From: Candidatus Pelagisphaera phototrophica
Lineage (GTDB): Bacteria > Verrucomicrobiota > Verrucomicrobiia > Opitutales > Opitutaceae
Length of the DNA stretch: 64,000 nt
Direction: 5' to 3'
Assembly (NCBI RefSeq): GCF_014529625.1
Contig: NZ_CP076039.1
Span: forward strand, 1,798,001-1,862,000
In this document: in pieces, positions 39,155 to 49,190 of the stretch
How the letters are laid out: each line of letters opens with the position of its first letter
Position numbering within the stretch: the stretch's first letter is position 1
Notes under the pieces: generated by a model
Told to the model about the DNA's origin: nothing
Seen by the model: the letters and a program-made list of their open reading frames with translations, nothing else
Database searches by the model: none
Made by a program: the position numbers and the translations under genes

Positions 39155-40564
39155 TTAGCCAACGGAGCCTTCCATTTCCAATTCGATTAAACGTTTTAGC
39201 TCAACGCTGTACTCCATCGGGAACTGTCTGGTGAGATCATTGACGAATCCATTCACGCTTAAACTCATCGCACCAGCCTCGCTGAGTCCGCGTTGCTGCA
39301 TGTAGAATATTTGTTCTGCGGATACCTTACTGACTGAAGCTTCATGCTGCACATAATTTCGGTCGCCCCTTACGGTTATTGCTGGATAGGTGTCCGTGCG
39401 GGAATCGGAATTGATTAGAAGGGCATCGCACTCCGTGTTATTCTTGCAGCCTTTTAAGTGTTTTGGGATATGCACCTGGCCTCGGTAGGTCGATCGTCCC
39501 TTTCCCACGCTTATCGACTTCGATATCACATTGCTAGTGGTTTCGTCTGCCGCATGGATCATCTTGGCACCGGTGTCTTGGTGCTGATCATCGTTGGCTA
39601 AGGCTATACTCAAGACTTCTCCTCGGGCTTTGCGTCCTTTGAGTATCACCCCTGGATACTTCATCGTTAGTCTTGAGCCAATATTGCAATCGATCCATTT
39701 GACGACTGAGTTCTCATGGGCGATCGCCCGTTTTGTCACAAGGTTGAATACGTTGCTCGACCAATTTTGGACGGTTATATATTCGATTTTGGCGCCCGGC
39801 ATAGCGACGAGCTCAACGACGGCGCTATGGAGTGTGGCAGTGTCGAATTTTGGTGCCGTACATCCCTCCATGTAGGTGACTTCCGATCCTTCATCGGCGA
39901 TAATCAACGTTCGTTCGAATTGGCCGAAATTTTCTGCGTTGATGCGGAAGTAGGCCTGTAGAGGGTGGCTTACCTTGACCCCAGGCGGGACATAGATGAA
40001 TGAGCCACCCGAAAACACTGCACTGTTCAATGCTGAGAACTTGTTGTCACCAGTCGGTATGACTTTCCCAAACCACTTCTTGAATATTTCGGGGTGCTCC
40101 ATGAGCCCGTCTGTACTGCCCATGAATATTACCCCATCCTTTGCGACTGCTTCCTTGATATTTGAATACGCTGCTTCGGAGTCGAACTGAGCCTCAACCC
40201 CTGCCAGGAATTTTCGTTCATTCTCTGGAATGCCAAGCCGTTCGAAGGTTTCTTTGACCTCATCTGGAACGTCGTCCCAACTTTTCTTGGCACGCTGGTC
40301 GCCTGCGAGGTAGTAGCGGATCTTGTTGAAGTCGATATTCTCCAGATCCTTGGTGGCCCAATGCGTGGGCATTGGTTTGTCTTGAAAAACTTTCAGAGCC
40401 CGTTTACGAAAATCGCGGATCCAGTCGTCTTCGCCCTTAACATCGCAGATGTAGTCGACCGTACCTTCGTTCAAGCCGACGCCGGCGTCGAACTTGTGAG
40501 TTTCGGCGTATTTGAAATCCCCTTTTTCCCGATCGATCTCTATATTGTTGGTTGCAGTTGTCAT
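39155..40564 (-). CDS. sufB: Fe-S assembly protein SufB
   Basis: The 469-residue scaffold protein has the SufB blocks [67 protein letters not shown] and [30 protein letters not shown]. With SufC and SufD it forms the SufBC2D complex, and it carries the nascent cluster. It lies 27 bp after sufC. Confidence 0.96.
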   Translation of the reverse strand: MTTATNNIEIDREKGDFKYAETHKFDAGVGLNEGTVDYICDVKGEDDWIRDFRKRALKVFQDKPMPTHWATKDLENIDFNKIRYYLAGDQRAKKSWDDVPDEVKETFERLGIPENERKFLAGVEAQFDSEAAYSNIKEAVAKDGVIFMGSTDGLMEHPEIFKKWFGKVIPTGDNKFSALNSAVFSGGSFIYVPPGVKVSHPLQAYFRINAENFGQFERTLIIADEGSEVTYMEGCTAPKFDTATLHSAVVELVAMPGAKIEYITVQNWSSNVFNLVTKRAIAHENSVVKWIDCNIGSRLTMKYPGVILKGRKARGEVLSIALANDDQHQDTGAKMIHAADETTSNVISKSISVGKGRSTYRGQVHIPKHLKGCKNNTECDALLINSDSRTDTYPAITVRGDRNYVQHEASVSKVSAEQIFYMQQRGLSEAGAMSLSVNGFVNDLTRQFPMEYSVELKRLIELEMEGSVG

Positions 40565-40591
40565 CTTCTTTAGGTGCTGGTTTTGGGTCCT

Positions 40592-41353
40592 CTAAGCGGC
40601 GTTTTCTGCGATTTCCTTGATCCAGTCGTAACCCTTACTTTCGAGCTCTAGAGCGAGACTCTTGTCACCGCTTTTAACGATGCGGCCGTCATACATTACA
40701 TGGACCTTGTTTGGTACGATATAGTCGAGCAGGCGTTGATAGTGGGTGATGACGAGAGCACCTAGTTCCGGCCCTCGAAGTGCGTTTACTCCCTCGGAGA
40801 CAATTTTCAATGCGTCAATATCCAAGCCCGAGTCCGTTTCATCCAAAATGGCGTACTTAGGATTGAGCATGGCTAACTGTAGGATCTCACAACGTTTCTT
40901 TTCTCCTCCAGAGAATCCTTCGTTGATAGAACGGGAAGTGAATTTCCGATCGATCTTGAGCGTATCCATTTTCTCATAGAGCTCCTTGTAGTATGCAGGA
41001 GCATCAAGATCTTCGCCCTCTGGCAGACGCGCATTTCTCGCCGCCCGGATGAAGTTGGCGATCGATACGCCTGGTATTTCCATTGGGTATTGAAAGGCGA
41101 GGAAGAGACCCGCCCGAGAGCGTTCGTCTACTTCCATCTCAATTATCGACTCTCCATCCATCAAGGCGTCGCCACTGGTAATTTCGTAGTCGGGATGGCC
41201 GGCTAGCGCCTTTGCCAAAGTACTTTTGCCGGTACCGTTGGGTCCCATGATGGCATGCACTTCGCCCTTAGGAATAGTAAGGCTGAAGTCCTTTATGATC
41301 TGCTTATCGCCGATACTTACGTTTAGGTTCTTTATTTCGAGTGATGCGCTCAT
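40592..41353 (-). CDS. sufC: Fe-S assembly ATPase SufC
   Basis: The 253-residue ABC-type ATPase has Walker A ([16 protein letters not shown]), the SufC signature [17 protein letters not shown], Walker B ([16 protein letters not shown]) and the H-loop ([13 protein letters not shown]). It drives the SufB/SufD scaffold. Its ATG overlaps the stop of the regulator gene by 4 bp. Confidence 0.96.
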   Translation of the reverse strand: MSASLEIKNLNVSIGDKQIIKDFSLTIPKGEVHAIMGPNGTGKSTLAKALAGHPDYEITSGDALMDGESIIEMEVDERSRAGLFLAFQYPMEIPGVSIANFIRAARNARLPEGEDLDAPAYYKELYEKMDTLKIDRKFTSRSINEGFSGGEKKRCEILQLAMLNPKYAILDETDSGLDIDALKIVSEGVNALRGPELGALVITHYQRLLDYIVPNKVHVMYDGRIVKSGDKSLALELESKGYDWIKEIAENAA

Positions 41354-41820
41354 GAAAAATTTAGTTGAGAGGGTTCGCCGCTTTCTTTGGCAGGTTGTGC
41401 TTTCGTCGCACTCCTCCCGCGAAAAGTGATATCGATCGAGCTGGGTTCAAAGTTCTCAGGCAAGAGGCTGGAAAGCTTATCGAGAATTTCAGGTTCGAGC
41501 TGTACGTCGAAAACCTGCCCGGTATCGTTATCATGGAAATGGGCGTGCTCGGATAGGTTGGGGCAGAATCGCGTTGATTCCCGTTCGAGGTGAACCTGTT
41601 TGACTAGGTGGCACTGAACGAGCGTGTCGAGGCAGTTATATACTGTCGCGAGAGATATGCTTGGCATATCTGCTTTGACGCGGGCGAATATCTCGTCAGC
41701 CGTAGGATGGTCCTGTTTAGAGAGAATCGCATTAAAGACGACTTCTCTTTGACGCGTGGATCGAAGTCCCGCCTGCGCGAGCTTTCGGTTGAGCGTCTCT
41801 GTGGTGACTTCTGAGTTCAT
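41350..41820 (-). CDS. Fur-family metalloregulator of the suf operon
   Basis: The 156-residue Fur/PerR-family repressor has a winged helix ([45 protein letters not shown]) and a dimerisation domain with the metal-site histidines in ENGTRFCP-like [21 protein letters not shown]. The CxxC structural zinc pairs of typical Fur are missing: only one Cys lies in RFCPNL. It leads the suf operon and probably senses iron or peroxide. Two similar inverted repeats lie 56-98 bp upstream of its ATG, which suggests autoregulation. The subclass (Fur, PerR or a divergent type) cannot be fixed from sequence alone. Confidence 0.88.
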   Translation of the reverse strand: MNSEVTTETLNRKLAQAGLRSTRQREVVFNAILSKQDHPTADEIFARVKADMPSISLATVYNCLDTLVQCHLVKQVHLERESTRFCPNLSEHAHFHDNDTGQVFDVQLEPEILDKLSSLLPENFEPSSIDITFRGRSATKAQPAKESGEPSQLNFS

Positions 41821-41875
41821 TTTATCTATACGTGGTGGCTCTAACTAAGAATCAATCTCAATACCAACAAGAAAC

Positions 41876-41890
41876 TGGAATAATTCTAAA
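41876..41890. promoter_or_regulatory. Candidate Fur-family operator 1
   Basis: The imperfect dyad TGGAATAATTCTAAA is centred at 41882, about 60 bp upstream of the regulator ATG. It resembles the 7-1-7 boxes bound by Fur/PerR proteins (AAT-n-ATT core). A second copy lies 29 bp further upstream. Confidence 0.55.
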
Positions 41891-41903
41891 TATCAAGAGT
41901 AAA

Positions 41904-41918
41904 TTGGAATCATTCTAG
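41904..41918. promoter_or_regulatory. Candidate Fur-family operator 2
   Basis: The 7-1-7 dyad TTGGAAT-C-ATTCTAG is centred at 41911. It shares the GGAAT-n-ATTCTA core with operator 1 at a centre distance of 29 bp, close to three helical turns, so two dimers could bind the same face of the DNA in front of the fur-suf operon. Confidence 0.55.
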
Positions 41919-42060
41919 ATAAAGACTGCTCTAAATGGGAATTGGGCAAGTCTGGTTTACGGCATTTTTATGACCTTGAGTCGAGCCAATGGGGCCCACT
42001 TGGACCAGGCGGAAAGTTGATTGGCTTGCGACAAACATTTCAGGTATGATCAAACAGGAT

Positions 42061-43002
42061 TTAGTCCGACTCCGCCAAGTAGCGCTCGGCTTCAATAGCT
42101 GCTTGGCAACCCATCCCAGCAGCGGTGATCGCCTGACGGTAGACGTGGTCGGCACAGTCGCCAGAGACGTATACACCAGGAATATTGGTCTTAACCTGAC
42201 TGCCGGTTTCCGGAACAAAGTAGCCGTTTTCGTCCACCTTGATGGCATTGGCGAAAGGTCCCGTATTGGGAAGGTGCCCGATGGCGATAAAAACCCCCTT
42301 GCAAGGAAGTTCCGATTGTTCAAGGGAAACCCGATTCTTTAATCGAACGCTACTTACGTTTCCTGTGTCGTCAGCGACGATTGCTTCGACGACGGTATCC
42401 CAGAGCACTTCAATTTTTTCGTGGGCGAGAGTTCTGTCTGCCATGATCTTTGATGCTCGAAGCGCGTCTCGGCGGTGAATTAAGGTGATCTTTCTACAAA
42501 ATCGAGTGAGAAAGAGGGCTTCTTCGCAAGCGGTATCCCCACCCCCAACGACTACAACATCCATATTGCGGTAAAAGGCTCCATCGCAGGTGGCGCAAGT
42601 GGTGACTCCTTTGCCCCCAAACATCTCCTTTTCACCGGGTACTCCCAATAGCCTGGGAGAGGCTCCAGTGGCAATGATAACAGAGCGGGCCTTGTACTCA
42701 CGGGATGAAGTTTTGAGTGTATAGGCGGATTGGGAAAAGTCGACGGACTCAATTTGGCTTTGTTCGAAGCGCGTGCCAAAGCGAGTCGCTTGCTTACGCA
42801 AATTGTCCATTAGCATAAAGCCGTCAATTCCGTCTGGGAATCCAGGGAAATTCTCCACCTCACTGGTCTGAGTCAGCTGGCCACCGGGCAGGTTGCCCTC
42901 AAGGACGAGTGGGTTTAAGTTGGCGCGAGCGGTGTAAATCGCTGCAGTAAGGCCAGAGCAGCCGGTGCCAATGATGACGACGTTTTCTGTATCGTTAGAC
43001 AT
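42061..43002 (-). CDS. trxB: Thioredoxin-disulfide reductase
   Basis: The 313-residue flavoenzyme reduces thioredoxin with NADPH. It has the FAD motif [21 protein letters not shown], the redox pair in [13 protein letters not shown] (CATC), the NADPH motif [17 protein letters not shown] with the basic HRRDALRAS, and the C-terminal [37 protein letters not shown] 43002 (MSNDTENVV) fits the family; an earlier in-frame ATG at 43098 would add 32 residues that overlap the tatD side. Confidence 0.95.
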   Translation of the reverse strand: MSNDTENVVIIGTGCSGLTAAIYTARANLNPLVLEGNLPGGQLTQTSEVENFPGFPDGIDGFMLMDNLRKQATRFGTRFEQSQIESVDFSQSAYTLKTSSREYKARSVIIATGASPRLLGVPGEKEMFGGKGVTTCATCDGAFYRNMDVVVVGGGDTACEEALFLTRFCRKITLIHRRDALRASKIMADRTLAHEKIEVLWDTVVEAIVADDTGNVSSVRLKNRVSLEQSELPCKGVFIAIGHLPNTGPFANAIKVDENGYFVPETGSQVKTNIPGVYVSGDCADHVYRQAITAAGMGCQAAIEAERYLAESD

Positions 43003-43127
43003 GTTGGGTTTGGATTCAGATTTGAAAGTAGTTGGTTGGCGATGATAAAAATAGATCTGTTTCGCCACGGAGAAGCCAGGTTGAGAATAGCTTTGCAACC
43101 ACGGCCCTCTCCCTTAAGCGGTTTTTG

Positions 43128-43928
43128 GTGGACTCAATCATAGATACGCACACGCACCTAGAAAGATTTTATCGCAAAGGAAATCTGGACAGCGTTCTTG
43201 AGGCTGCGGTGAATGAAGGCGTTGACCGTATGGTAACGGTGGGTACTGACTTTGACGATTGGGACCTGTACGGGGAGCTTGCAAAGTCGTATCAGGGTAA
43301 GATCGACTATACCGTTGGAATCCATCCCTGTTCGGTGGATGGGAGTTGGGAACTGGCTTTTCGAAAGATTGCCAATTTCTGGACAAGAGAGAAGGTGCCC
43401 GTTGCCCTTGGCGAAATCGGACTAGATCGGTTTCATCTCCCAGAGGATGAATCGGATGCTGAAAGGGTTTTCAACCTGCAATTAGACGCGTTTCGGGCTC
43501 AGCTGGAAATTTCAAAGAAACTAAACGTACCCGTAGTCGTGCACTCGCGGGGGGCTTTCAGGGAATGTGTAGAGTTGATTGACGATTCAGGTATGGATTG
43601 GACCCGGGTTGTGTTTCACTGCTTTTCGGAAGGGCCTGGAGAGATGAAGCAACTCATGGATCGAGGCGCGTTTGGAAGCTTCACTGGAATCATAACTTTC
43701 AAGAACGCCGAGTCGATTCGGGATGCGGCGAAACTGCAGGGATTGGGGCGATTGATGATAGAAACGGACGCGCCTTATTTGGCTCCGATGCCGCATCGCG
43801 GCAAGCCGAACGAACCTTCCTACTTACGCCACACGGCAGATTACTGTGCGGTAGTTTTTGGGACGACCCCAAGCGAGCTGGCGGCGGTGACTACAGAAAA
43901 CGCGTTCAGCTTTTACGGTTTGAGGTAA
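43128..43928 (+). CDS. tatD: TatD-family metal-dependent DNase
   Basis: The 266-residue protein has the metal-binding IIDTHTHLERF, VGIHPCSV, VALGEIGLDRF, VPVVVHSRGAF, RVVFHCFSEG and LMIETDAPYLAPMPHRGKPNEP, the full TatD set. Family members are 3'-5' exonucleases of DNA or RNA. The start is likely GTG 43128 (or TTG 43125), because the first conserved residue follows at once. It is divergent from trxB. Confidence 0.92.
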   Translation: MDSIIDTHTHLERFYRKGNLDSVLEAAVNEGVDRMVTVGTDFDDWDLYGELAKSYQGKIDYTVGIHPCSVDGSWELAFRKIANFWTREKVPVALGEIGLDRFHLPEDESDAERVFNLQLDAFRAQLEISKKLNVPVVVHSRGAFRECVELIDDSGMDWTRVVFHCFSEGPGEMKQLMDRGAFGSFTGIITFKNAESIRDAAKLQGLGRLMIETDAPYLAPMPHRGKPNEPSYLRHTADYCAVVFGTTPSELAAVTTENAFSFYGLR

Positions 43929-43973
43929 ACCTAGGCGACTGACACTTCGGACAACTAGGTAGATCCAGAAGCT

Positions 43974-44273
43974 CTACTTTTCGTCGAACTTCGACGCGAA
44001 AAGCGTCTCGAGCTCGTCCAAAGCCTGCTTTGCGTCTTGTCCAGAGGCGATGGCCTTGATCTCTGATCCCTTGCTCGCAGCTAGCATCATAAGGCCCATG
44101 ATGGACTTGCCGTTCACCTGTTCGTCATCCTTTTCAAAAAACATGTCACTCTCGTATTTGTTCGCGGCGCGCACGATCATGGCAGCAGGACGAGCGTGAA
44201 TTCCCATTTGGTTTTGAACCAAGAGAATTCGTTCGACGGATTGTCCTTCTTGATGGAGGTTCGAAGAGTCCAC
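43974..44273 (-). CDS. HPr-like phosphocarrier protein
   Basis: The 99-residue protein has an N-terminal extension of about 12 residues, then an HPr fold with the phosphorylated histidine in MGIHARPAA (His26) and the regulatory serine in NGKSIMGLMML (Ser57, equivalent to Ser46). The kept serine site implies control by HPr kinase/phosphorylase. No PTS enzyme I or HprK gene is nearby, so whether it serves sugar uptake or regulation only cannot be told. It is divergent from kdsB by 95 bp. Confidence 0.9.
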   Translation of the reverse strand: MDSSNLHQEGQSVERILLVQNQMGIHARPAAMIVRAANKYESDMFFEKDDEQVNGKSIMGLMMLAASKGSEIKAIASGQDAKQALDELETLFASKFDEK

Positions 44274-44368
44274 TTACGGCTTCAAATAGTGTTATGGCTT
44301 TTAAAACAAGCGATAATTCAAAAATTTGCGAGTTCACAAATCTCGTTGGGCCGTTTTTATAGCGGTCT

Positions 44369-45112
44369 ATGTTAGCGATTATTGCTCCCGCTCGTCTTGC
44401 CTCCACTAGGTTTCCCGAAAAGCTTCTCTATCCGATTAAGGGTAAGCCGCTCATTTTGTGGGTGGCAGAACGTTTGCAAGAACAAGCGCCGGAAATACCA
44501 CGGTATTTTGCGGTGGATGACTTGCGACTGGAGACAGTATTGCGAGACGCGGGGCATAAAACTATCACGACGCGTGATGACCACACTTGCGGGACGGACC
44601 GTCTAGCTGAAGCGAACGAGAAAATTGGAGCTGAGTGGTTAATCAATGTTCAGGGGGATGAACCTCTAGTGACTCGAGGGCAAATTCTAGCACTGGAGTC
44701 TCTGCTAAAAGAGGGCGCTTATATGGCGACTCTGGCGACTCGATTCAATACGAGGGCTGAGTTTCTCGATCCCAACCAGGTTAAGTTAGTGATGGACACG
44801 GCCCAAAACGCTTTGTATTTTTCCCGAGCGTCGATTCCGCATGACCGGGATGGATTCGAGATTTTTGATGATGACTGGGTGGCCAGGGCTCCCGCCTATC
44901 GGCATATAGGGCTATACGGATATCGAGCGGATTTTCTTCGGACCTACTGCAGTTTGCCGGAAGGAAAACTGGAAATGGTAGAGAGGCTTGAGCAACTTCG
45001 CGTTTTGGAAAACGGCTATGACATTAAGGTCGCTCTCACGGATGAGCTATCGATTGGAATCGACACTCTCAATGATGCGGCACTCTTCGAGGAATACTTG
45101 AATCGAATTTAG
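44369..45112 (+). CDS. kdsB: 3-deoxy-manno-octulosonate cytidylyltransferase KdsB
   Basis: KdsB activates KDO with CTP for lipopolysaccharide inner-core synthesis. The 247-residue protein has IIAPARLASTRFPEKLLYPIKGKPLILWVAER, DDHTCGTDRLAEA, NVQGDEPLV, and FSRASIPHDRDGF followed by HIGLYGYRADFLRTY. It is direct evidence for an LPS-type outer membrane. Confidence 0.94.
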   Translation: MLAIIAPARLASTRFPEKLLYPIKGKPLILWVAERLQEQAPEIPRYFAVDDLRLETVLRDAGHKTITTRDDHTCGTDRLAEANEKIGAEWLINVQGDEPLVTRGQILALESLLKEGAYMATLATRFNTRAEFLDPNQVKLVMDTAQNALYFSRASIPHDRDGFEIFDDDWVARAPAYRHIGLYGYRADFLRTYCSLPEGKLEMVERLEQLRVLENGYDIKVALTDELSIGIDTLNDAALFEEYLNRI

Positions 45113-45134
45113 GCAACACCGATTGCTGGTCGCT

Positions 45135-46301
45135 CTAGGCGGGCGCGGCAGCGTTTGCGGCGACCATTTTGTAGAATTTCTCGAAATTGGGGTTAGCGTC
45201 GCTCGGTCCGGGACCCGCCTCGGGATGATATTGTACGGAAAAGACAGGTTTGTCCTTCAAGCGAATACCGGCGATCGTCTTGTCGTTCAGGTTGGTCTCA
45301 GTGATCTCTGCTCCCGCTTCTTCGAGTCCTTCTTCGGACGTTGCGAATCCGTGATTATGGGCGGTTATGGCAACCCAGTCGTTCTCGAAGTTCTTTATTG
45401 GCTGGTTACCCCCGCGATGGCCAAACTTTAGCTTGAAGGTTTTGGCACCTATGGCGTGCGTAATGATTTGGTGCCCTAGGCAAATCCCGAACGTAGGGAA
45501 TTCCTGGATGAGTTCTCGAACGGTTTGGTGTGCATAGGTCACCGCCTCAGGATCTCCGGGACCATTGGAAAGAAAGATCCCTTCTGGATCGATGGCTTTG
45601 ATATCCGCAATAGAAGCGGTGGCAGGAAAGACATGAACCTCGAAGCCATGAAATGCGAGCTCGCGAAAAATGGATTGCTTTGCTCCGAAGTCGAGAGCGG
45701 CGATACGGAAAATTCGATCCTTGTTCTTGTTAGAGCGAACCGTTGAGCCGGCAGGGTTGTAGGGCCAACTATCAATATCTGAGGGAGAGTAGACGTAGGG
45801 AGTGGAGCAGGTTACCTCTTTAACGTAGTCAGCGCCAACGATGCCTACCCAGTCTTTCGCGTTCTGGATAGCCTCCTCGTCTGAAATATCCTCAGTGCTC
45901 AAGCAGGCCTTCATCGACCCGTGAACACGAAGCTTTTTGGTTAGGGCACGCGTGTCGATACCCTCCAAACCGGGAATGTTGTTTTGCTCCAGAAACTCAG
46001 ATAAGGTACAGATGCTTCGCCAGTTGCTAGCGATTGGGCTGAGCTCGCGAACAACGAAACCCTGGACCATTGGCTTGGAGGCTTCGTTGTCCTCCAAATT
46101 GATTCCGTAGTTGCCGATCATTGGAGCGGTCATGGCAACGATCTGTCCAAAGTAGGAAGGATCGGTCAATATTTCCTGATAACCTGTCATGCTGGTATTA
46201 AACACAGCTTCCCCGACGACTGTCTTATGGCTTCCGAAGGCTTTGCCTCGAAAAATCGTTCCGTCTTCTAATGCTAGTACACCCGTTTGTGATTCGCTCA
46301 T
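45135..46301 (-). CDS. carA: Carbamoyl-phosphate synthase small subunit CarA
   Basis: CarA supplies ammonia from glutamine to CarB for arginine and pyrimidine synthesis. The 388-residue protein has the N-terminal CarA domain (FNTSMTGYQEILTDPSYFGQIV, GIDTRALTKKLRVHGSMKA) and a class I glutamine amidotransferase domain with the nucleophile in FGICLGHQI and the His-Glu pair in FSVQYHPEAGPGP. carB is not adjacent. It is convergent with kdsB, with 22 bp between the stops. Confidence 0.94.
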   Translation of the reverse strand: MSESQTGVLALEDGTIFRGKAFGSHKTVVGEAVFNTSMTGYQEILTDPSYFGQIVAMTAPMIGNYGINLEDNEASKPMVQGFVVRELSPIASNWRSICTLSEFLEQNNIPGLEGIDTRALTKKLRVHGSMKACLSTEDISDEEAIQNAKDWVGIVGADYVKEVTCSTPYVYSPSDIDSWPYNPAGSTVRSNKNKDRIFRIAALDFGAKQSIFRELAFHGFEVHVFPATASIADIKAIDPEGIFLSNGPGDPEAVTYAHQTVRELIQEFPTFGICLGHQIITHAIGAKTFKLKFGHRGGNQPIKNFENDWVAITAHNHGFATSEEGLEEAGAEITETNLNDKTIAGIRLKDKPVFSVQYHPEAGPGPSDANPNFEKFYKMVAANAAAPA

Positions 46302-46436
46302 TCTGATTTTTGAGAAAAGGTAGTTTACTGATATGCGCCAATCCCTTTTTCTTCCTAATTCAAATTATTATGGGATTTGATTCCCGTGCAGACGAAACGG
46401 TTTTCGAATCGTCTGTTATCAAAAGCAAATATTCTT

Positions 46437-47627
46437 ATGCCGTACATCGAAGACAGAAAAGATTGGTTTGAAGGCCAAGGGCTTTGGGAGGTCGTTCCGG
46501 AGGAAAAGTGGAACGATTGGAAATGGCAGCTCCGGAATCGCATCACTTCCTTGGAAGAGCTCGAGGCAAAGATGGAACTGACTGACGAAGAGCGAGAAGG
46601 TTGTCGTCACGCGAACGAAAAATTGGCGATGGCGATCACTCCCTACTTTTTCAATTTGATCGATCGCGATGATCCCGACTGCCCTGTTCGCAAGCAATTG
46701 ATTCCCCGTTCGGGTGAGATGGCCGTTTCGGCTGAGGAGATGCTGGATCCTGTTGGCGAAGATTCGCACTCACCAGTTCCAGGCTTAGTGCATCGATATC
46801 CGGATCGAGTCCTGTTTTTGGTTACCGATCGCTGTGCTGCCTACTGCCGCTATTGCACTCGCAGCCGCTTGGTCAGCAACGCCCAAGACTATAACTTTCA
46901 TCCGGAATTCGAGCAAGGGCTTAAGTACATCGAGTCACACCCCGAAGTGCGGGACGTGCTTTTAAGTGGTGGAGACCCTTTGCTCTTGTCGGATAGTAAG
47001 CTGGATTATATTTTGGGAAGACTCAGGCAGATTCCTCACATAGAGTTTATTCGGATCGGTTCGCGAATCCCCGTATTTATGCCCCAGCGTATCACTGAGG
47101 AGCTTTGCGACGTATTTCGAAAGCATGGGCCGATTTGGATGAGTATACATGTAAATCACCCTAGGGAGTGTACCGCCGCTCTTAAAGATGCCTGTGAGCG
47201 ACTGTCTTTCGCCGGCGTTCCTTTGGGGAATCAATCCGTTCTCTTGAAGGATGTGAATGATGATGCAGATGTGATGAAAGCTTTGATACATCGTTTGTTG
47301 AGGATGCGAGTGCGCCCATATTATATTTACCAGTGCGACTTGATCACTGGGAGTGCCCACTTAAGGGCGAGTGTCTGTAAGGGCCTTGAGATTATGAAGA
47401 AGCTGCGCGGCCATACAACCGGTTATGCCGTTCCTCAGTTCGTTATCGATGCCCCTGGGGGAGGGGGAAAAGTGCCGATCAACCCGCAGTACATTACTAA
47501 GATTGACGATGACGCCATTCATTTTCGCAACTTCGAAGGCAAGTTATACCGGTATCCGCTCAAGAGTTTCACGATCGACGATGATTGCCGCTTTAATGAA
47601 GAGGAGGTTGAGTGCCTGGAGCCTTAG
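46437..47627 (+). CDS. kamA: Lysine 2,3-aminomutase (KamA family radical SAM)
   Basis: The 396-residue protein has the radical SAM motif C133-x3-C137-x2-C140 (CAAYCRYCTRSR), VRDVLLSGGDPLLLSD, the IGSRIPVFMPQRIT block and the pyridoxal-phosphate lysine in IDAPGGGGKVPINP. It interconverts L-lysine and beta-lysine. The beta-lysine could be a compatible solute precursor or a step in lysine fermentation; no epmA or efp is adjacent to suggest EF-P modification. ATG 46437 is chosen; an upstream in-frame start at 46377 would add 20 residues. Confidence 0.9.
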   Translation: MPYIEDRKDWFEGQGLWEVVPEEKWNDWKWQLRNRITSLEELEAKMELTDEEREGCRHANEKLAMAITPYFFNLIDRDDPDCPVRKQLIPRSGEMAVSAEEMLDPVGEDSHSPVPGLVHRYPDRVLFLVTDRCAAYCRYCTRSRLVSNAQDYNFHPEFEQGLKYIESHPEVRDVLLSGGDPLLLSDSKLDYILGRLRQIPHIEFIRIGSRIPVFMPQRITEELCDVFRKHGPIWMSIHVNHPRECTAALKDACERLSFAGVPLGNQSVLLKDVNDDADVMKALIHRLLRMRVRPYYIYQCDLITGSAHLRASVCKGLEIMKKLRGHTTGYAVPQFVIDAPGGGGKVPINPQYITKIDDDAIHFRNFEGKLYRYPLKSFTIDDDCRFNEEEVECLEP

Positions 47628-47710
47628 AAGAATTGAGTTCCTCGAAACGCCCGCTATCTTGGAATTACTTTTAGTTCGGACCGAAATAATACGATTTGGG
47701 TTAATCTTGG

Positions 47711-47760
47711 CGTAAAGCCGCTCCTACGTTTGTTATCAATCTCGTTGGAACGGCTTTACG
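47711..47760. repeat. REP-like inverted repeat between kamA and sodA
   Basis: Two 14-bp arms, CGTAAAGCCGCTCC (47711-47724) and GGAACGGCTTTACG (47747-47760), are inverted copies with one mismatch, separated by 22 bp. The unit resembles the REP family GTAGGAGCGGCTTTACG found between genes in many Gram-negative genomes, here as a head-to-head pair. There is no T-tract, so it is not a simple terminator, although it sits between convergent genes. Confidence 0.7.
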
Positions 47761-47866
47761 TCGCGGTCATTGTTTAAGCCGAGTCTGTACCTCACCCCGT
47801 AAACGAAAAAAAACGCCGCCATACCTAAATAGCGACGTTGCGAAAATCAAATTGGCGCATTGCAAC

Positions 47867-48478
47867 TTAGCCAATTGCCGCCTGATAGTTGGCGTTGGCT
47901 TTCTCCCAATTCACTATATTCCAGAAGGCGGAAATGTAGTCGGGACGGCGGTTTTGGTAGTTTAGGTAGTAGGCGTGCTCCCAAACATCGAGCCCTAGAA
48001 CCGGTGTTCCACCATCCATAAGAGGTGAATCCTGATTTGGGGTTGAGCAAACGCAGAGTTTTCCATCGCGTACGCAAATCCAAGCCCAGCCACTTCCAAA
48101 TCGAGTGAGACCTGCTTTAGTGAAGTCGGCCTTTAGCGAATCGAGTCCACCGAGGTCGCTGTTGATTGCTTCTCCTAGCTCTCCAACGGGGTCGCCCCCG
48201 CCGTTGGGCCCGATTATATTCCAAAAAAGACTGTGATTGGCGTGACCTCCGCCATTATTTCTTACGGCCCCGCGGATTTCCTCTGGTACCGCATCCAGAT
48301 CGGAGATCAAGTCTTCGACTGACTTGGCTGCTAGATCTGGGTAACCTTCCAGTGCCCCATTTACGTTATTGATGTAGGTCTGATGATGCTTTGTATGATG
48401 GATTTCCATCGTGATAGCGTCGATGTGGGGCTCCAATGCGTCGTAAGCGTAGTCCAGTTTTGGGAGTTCGTATGCCAT
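47867..48478 (-). CDS. sodA: Superoxide dismutase (Mn-type)
   Basis: The 203-residue enzyme has metal ligands in [15 protein letters not shown] (second metal histidine region), [10 protein letters not shown] and the [22 protein letters not shown] block. The [10 protein letters not shown] and [23 protein letters not shown] text is of the manganese type rather than the iron type. It converts superoxide to hydrogen peroxide and oxygen, probably in the cytoplasm, since no signal peptide is seen. Confidence 0.93.
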   Translation of the reverse strand: MAYELPKLDYAYDALEPHIDAITMEIHHTKHHQTYINNVNGALEGYPDLAAKSVEDLISDLDAVPEEIRGAVRNNGGGHANHSLFWNIIGPNGGGDPVGELGEAINSDLGGLDSLKADFTKAGLTRFGSGWAWICVRDGKLCVCSTPNQDSPLMDGGTPVLGLDVWEHAYYLNYQNRRPDYISAFWNIVNWEKANANYQAAIG

Positions 48479-48539
48479 AATATTTATGCAGATGTTAAAG
48501 TAGAGATTTACACGTCAGTTAAATAAAGAATATACTTTG

Positions 48540-49073
48540 TCAATTAGTTCTTGTTTCTGATTCACGTTTTAAGCGGAAAAAGGTTTGAATCAGCTCAAGG
48601 CAATCATCTTGCAGGACGCCGATGTCAATCGTTGTTTTGTGGTTCATTCCTGGATACTGATTGACGTTGAAGGCTCCTCCGAGGCCGCCCATCTTTGGGT
48701 CAGGCACGGCATAGACGACGCGACCAAGCCTTGCCATGATTGCGGCCCCCGAGCACATGGGGCAAGGCTCCTTTGTTACAAACAAGGTTGTCTTGTTGAG
48801 ACGCCAGTCACCGATTGAATGGGAAGCTTGGCTAATCGCGATCATTTCAGCATGCGCAGTAGGGTCGTTTGAGGATTCTACCTGATTGTGCCCTGACCCA
48901 ACAACACTCTGTTCATGAACGACGATTGCTCCGATTGGAACTTCGTTGGACTTCCATGCTTCGATTGCCTCGTTGAATGCGAGAGTCATGTAAAAGACGT
49001 CGTCGCGAATCAGTTGTGAGGGGTAACGCTTCTGAAAAGGGCAGTTCGGGGCAGTTTTCTTGGCGTAATCCAT
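48540..49073 (-). CDS. TadA/guanine-deaminase-like nucleoside deaminase
   Basis: The 177-residue zinc deaminase has NEAIEAWKSNEVPIGAIVV, the catalytic HAEMIAIS (His and Glu) and the zinc cysteines in TKEPCPMCSGAAIMAR. The family includes TadA, which makes inosine at tRNA-Arg position 34, and related guanine deaminases. The N-terminal 30 residues are less typical, and the start may be internal. The C-terminus keeps VYAVPDPKMGGLGGAFN, similar to TadA. The TadA role is likely but not proved. Confidence 0.85.
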   Translation of the reverse strand: MDYAKKTAPNCPFQKRYPSQLIRDDVFYMTLAFNEAIEAWKSNEVPIGAIVVHEQSVVGSGHNQVESSNDPTAHAEMIAISQASHSIGDWRLNKTTLFVTKEPCPMCSGAAIMARLGRVVYAVPDPKMGGLGGAFNVNQYPGMNHKTTIDIGVLQDDCLELIQTFFRLKRESETRTN

Positions 49074-49190
49074 AGGTTTTGTAGCGATAGTGGTATCAGT
49101 GAAAACTCTTGACTAATAGTATGGATATGAAAGACACGTTGCTCTTTTATTGCAAGGTCCTGGACAATCGGGAAGACTAGAACAAGTTAT

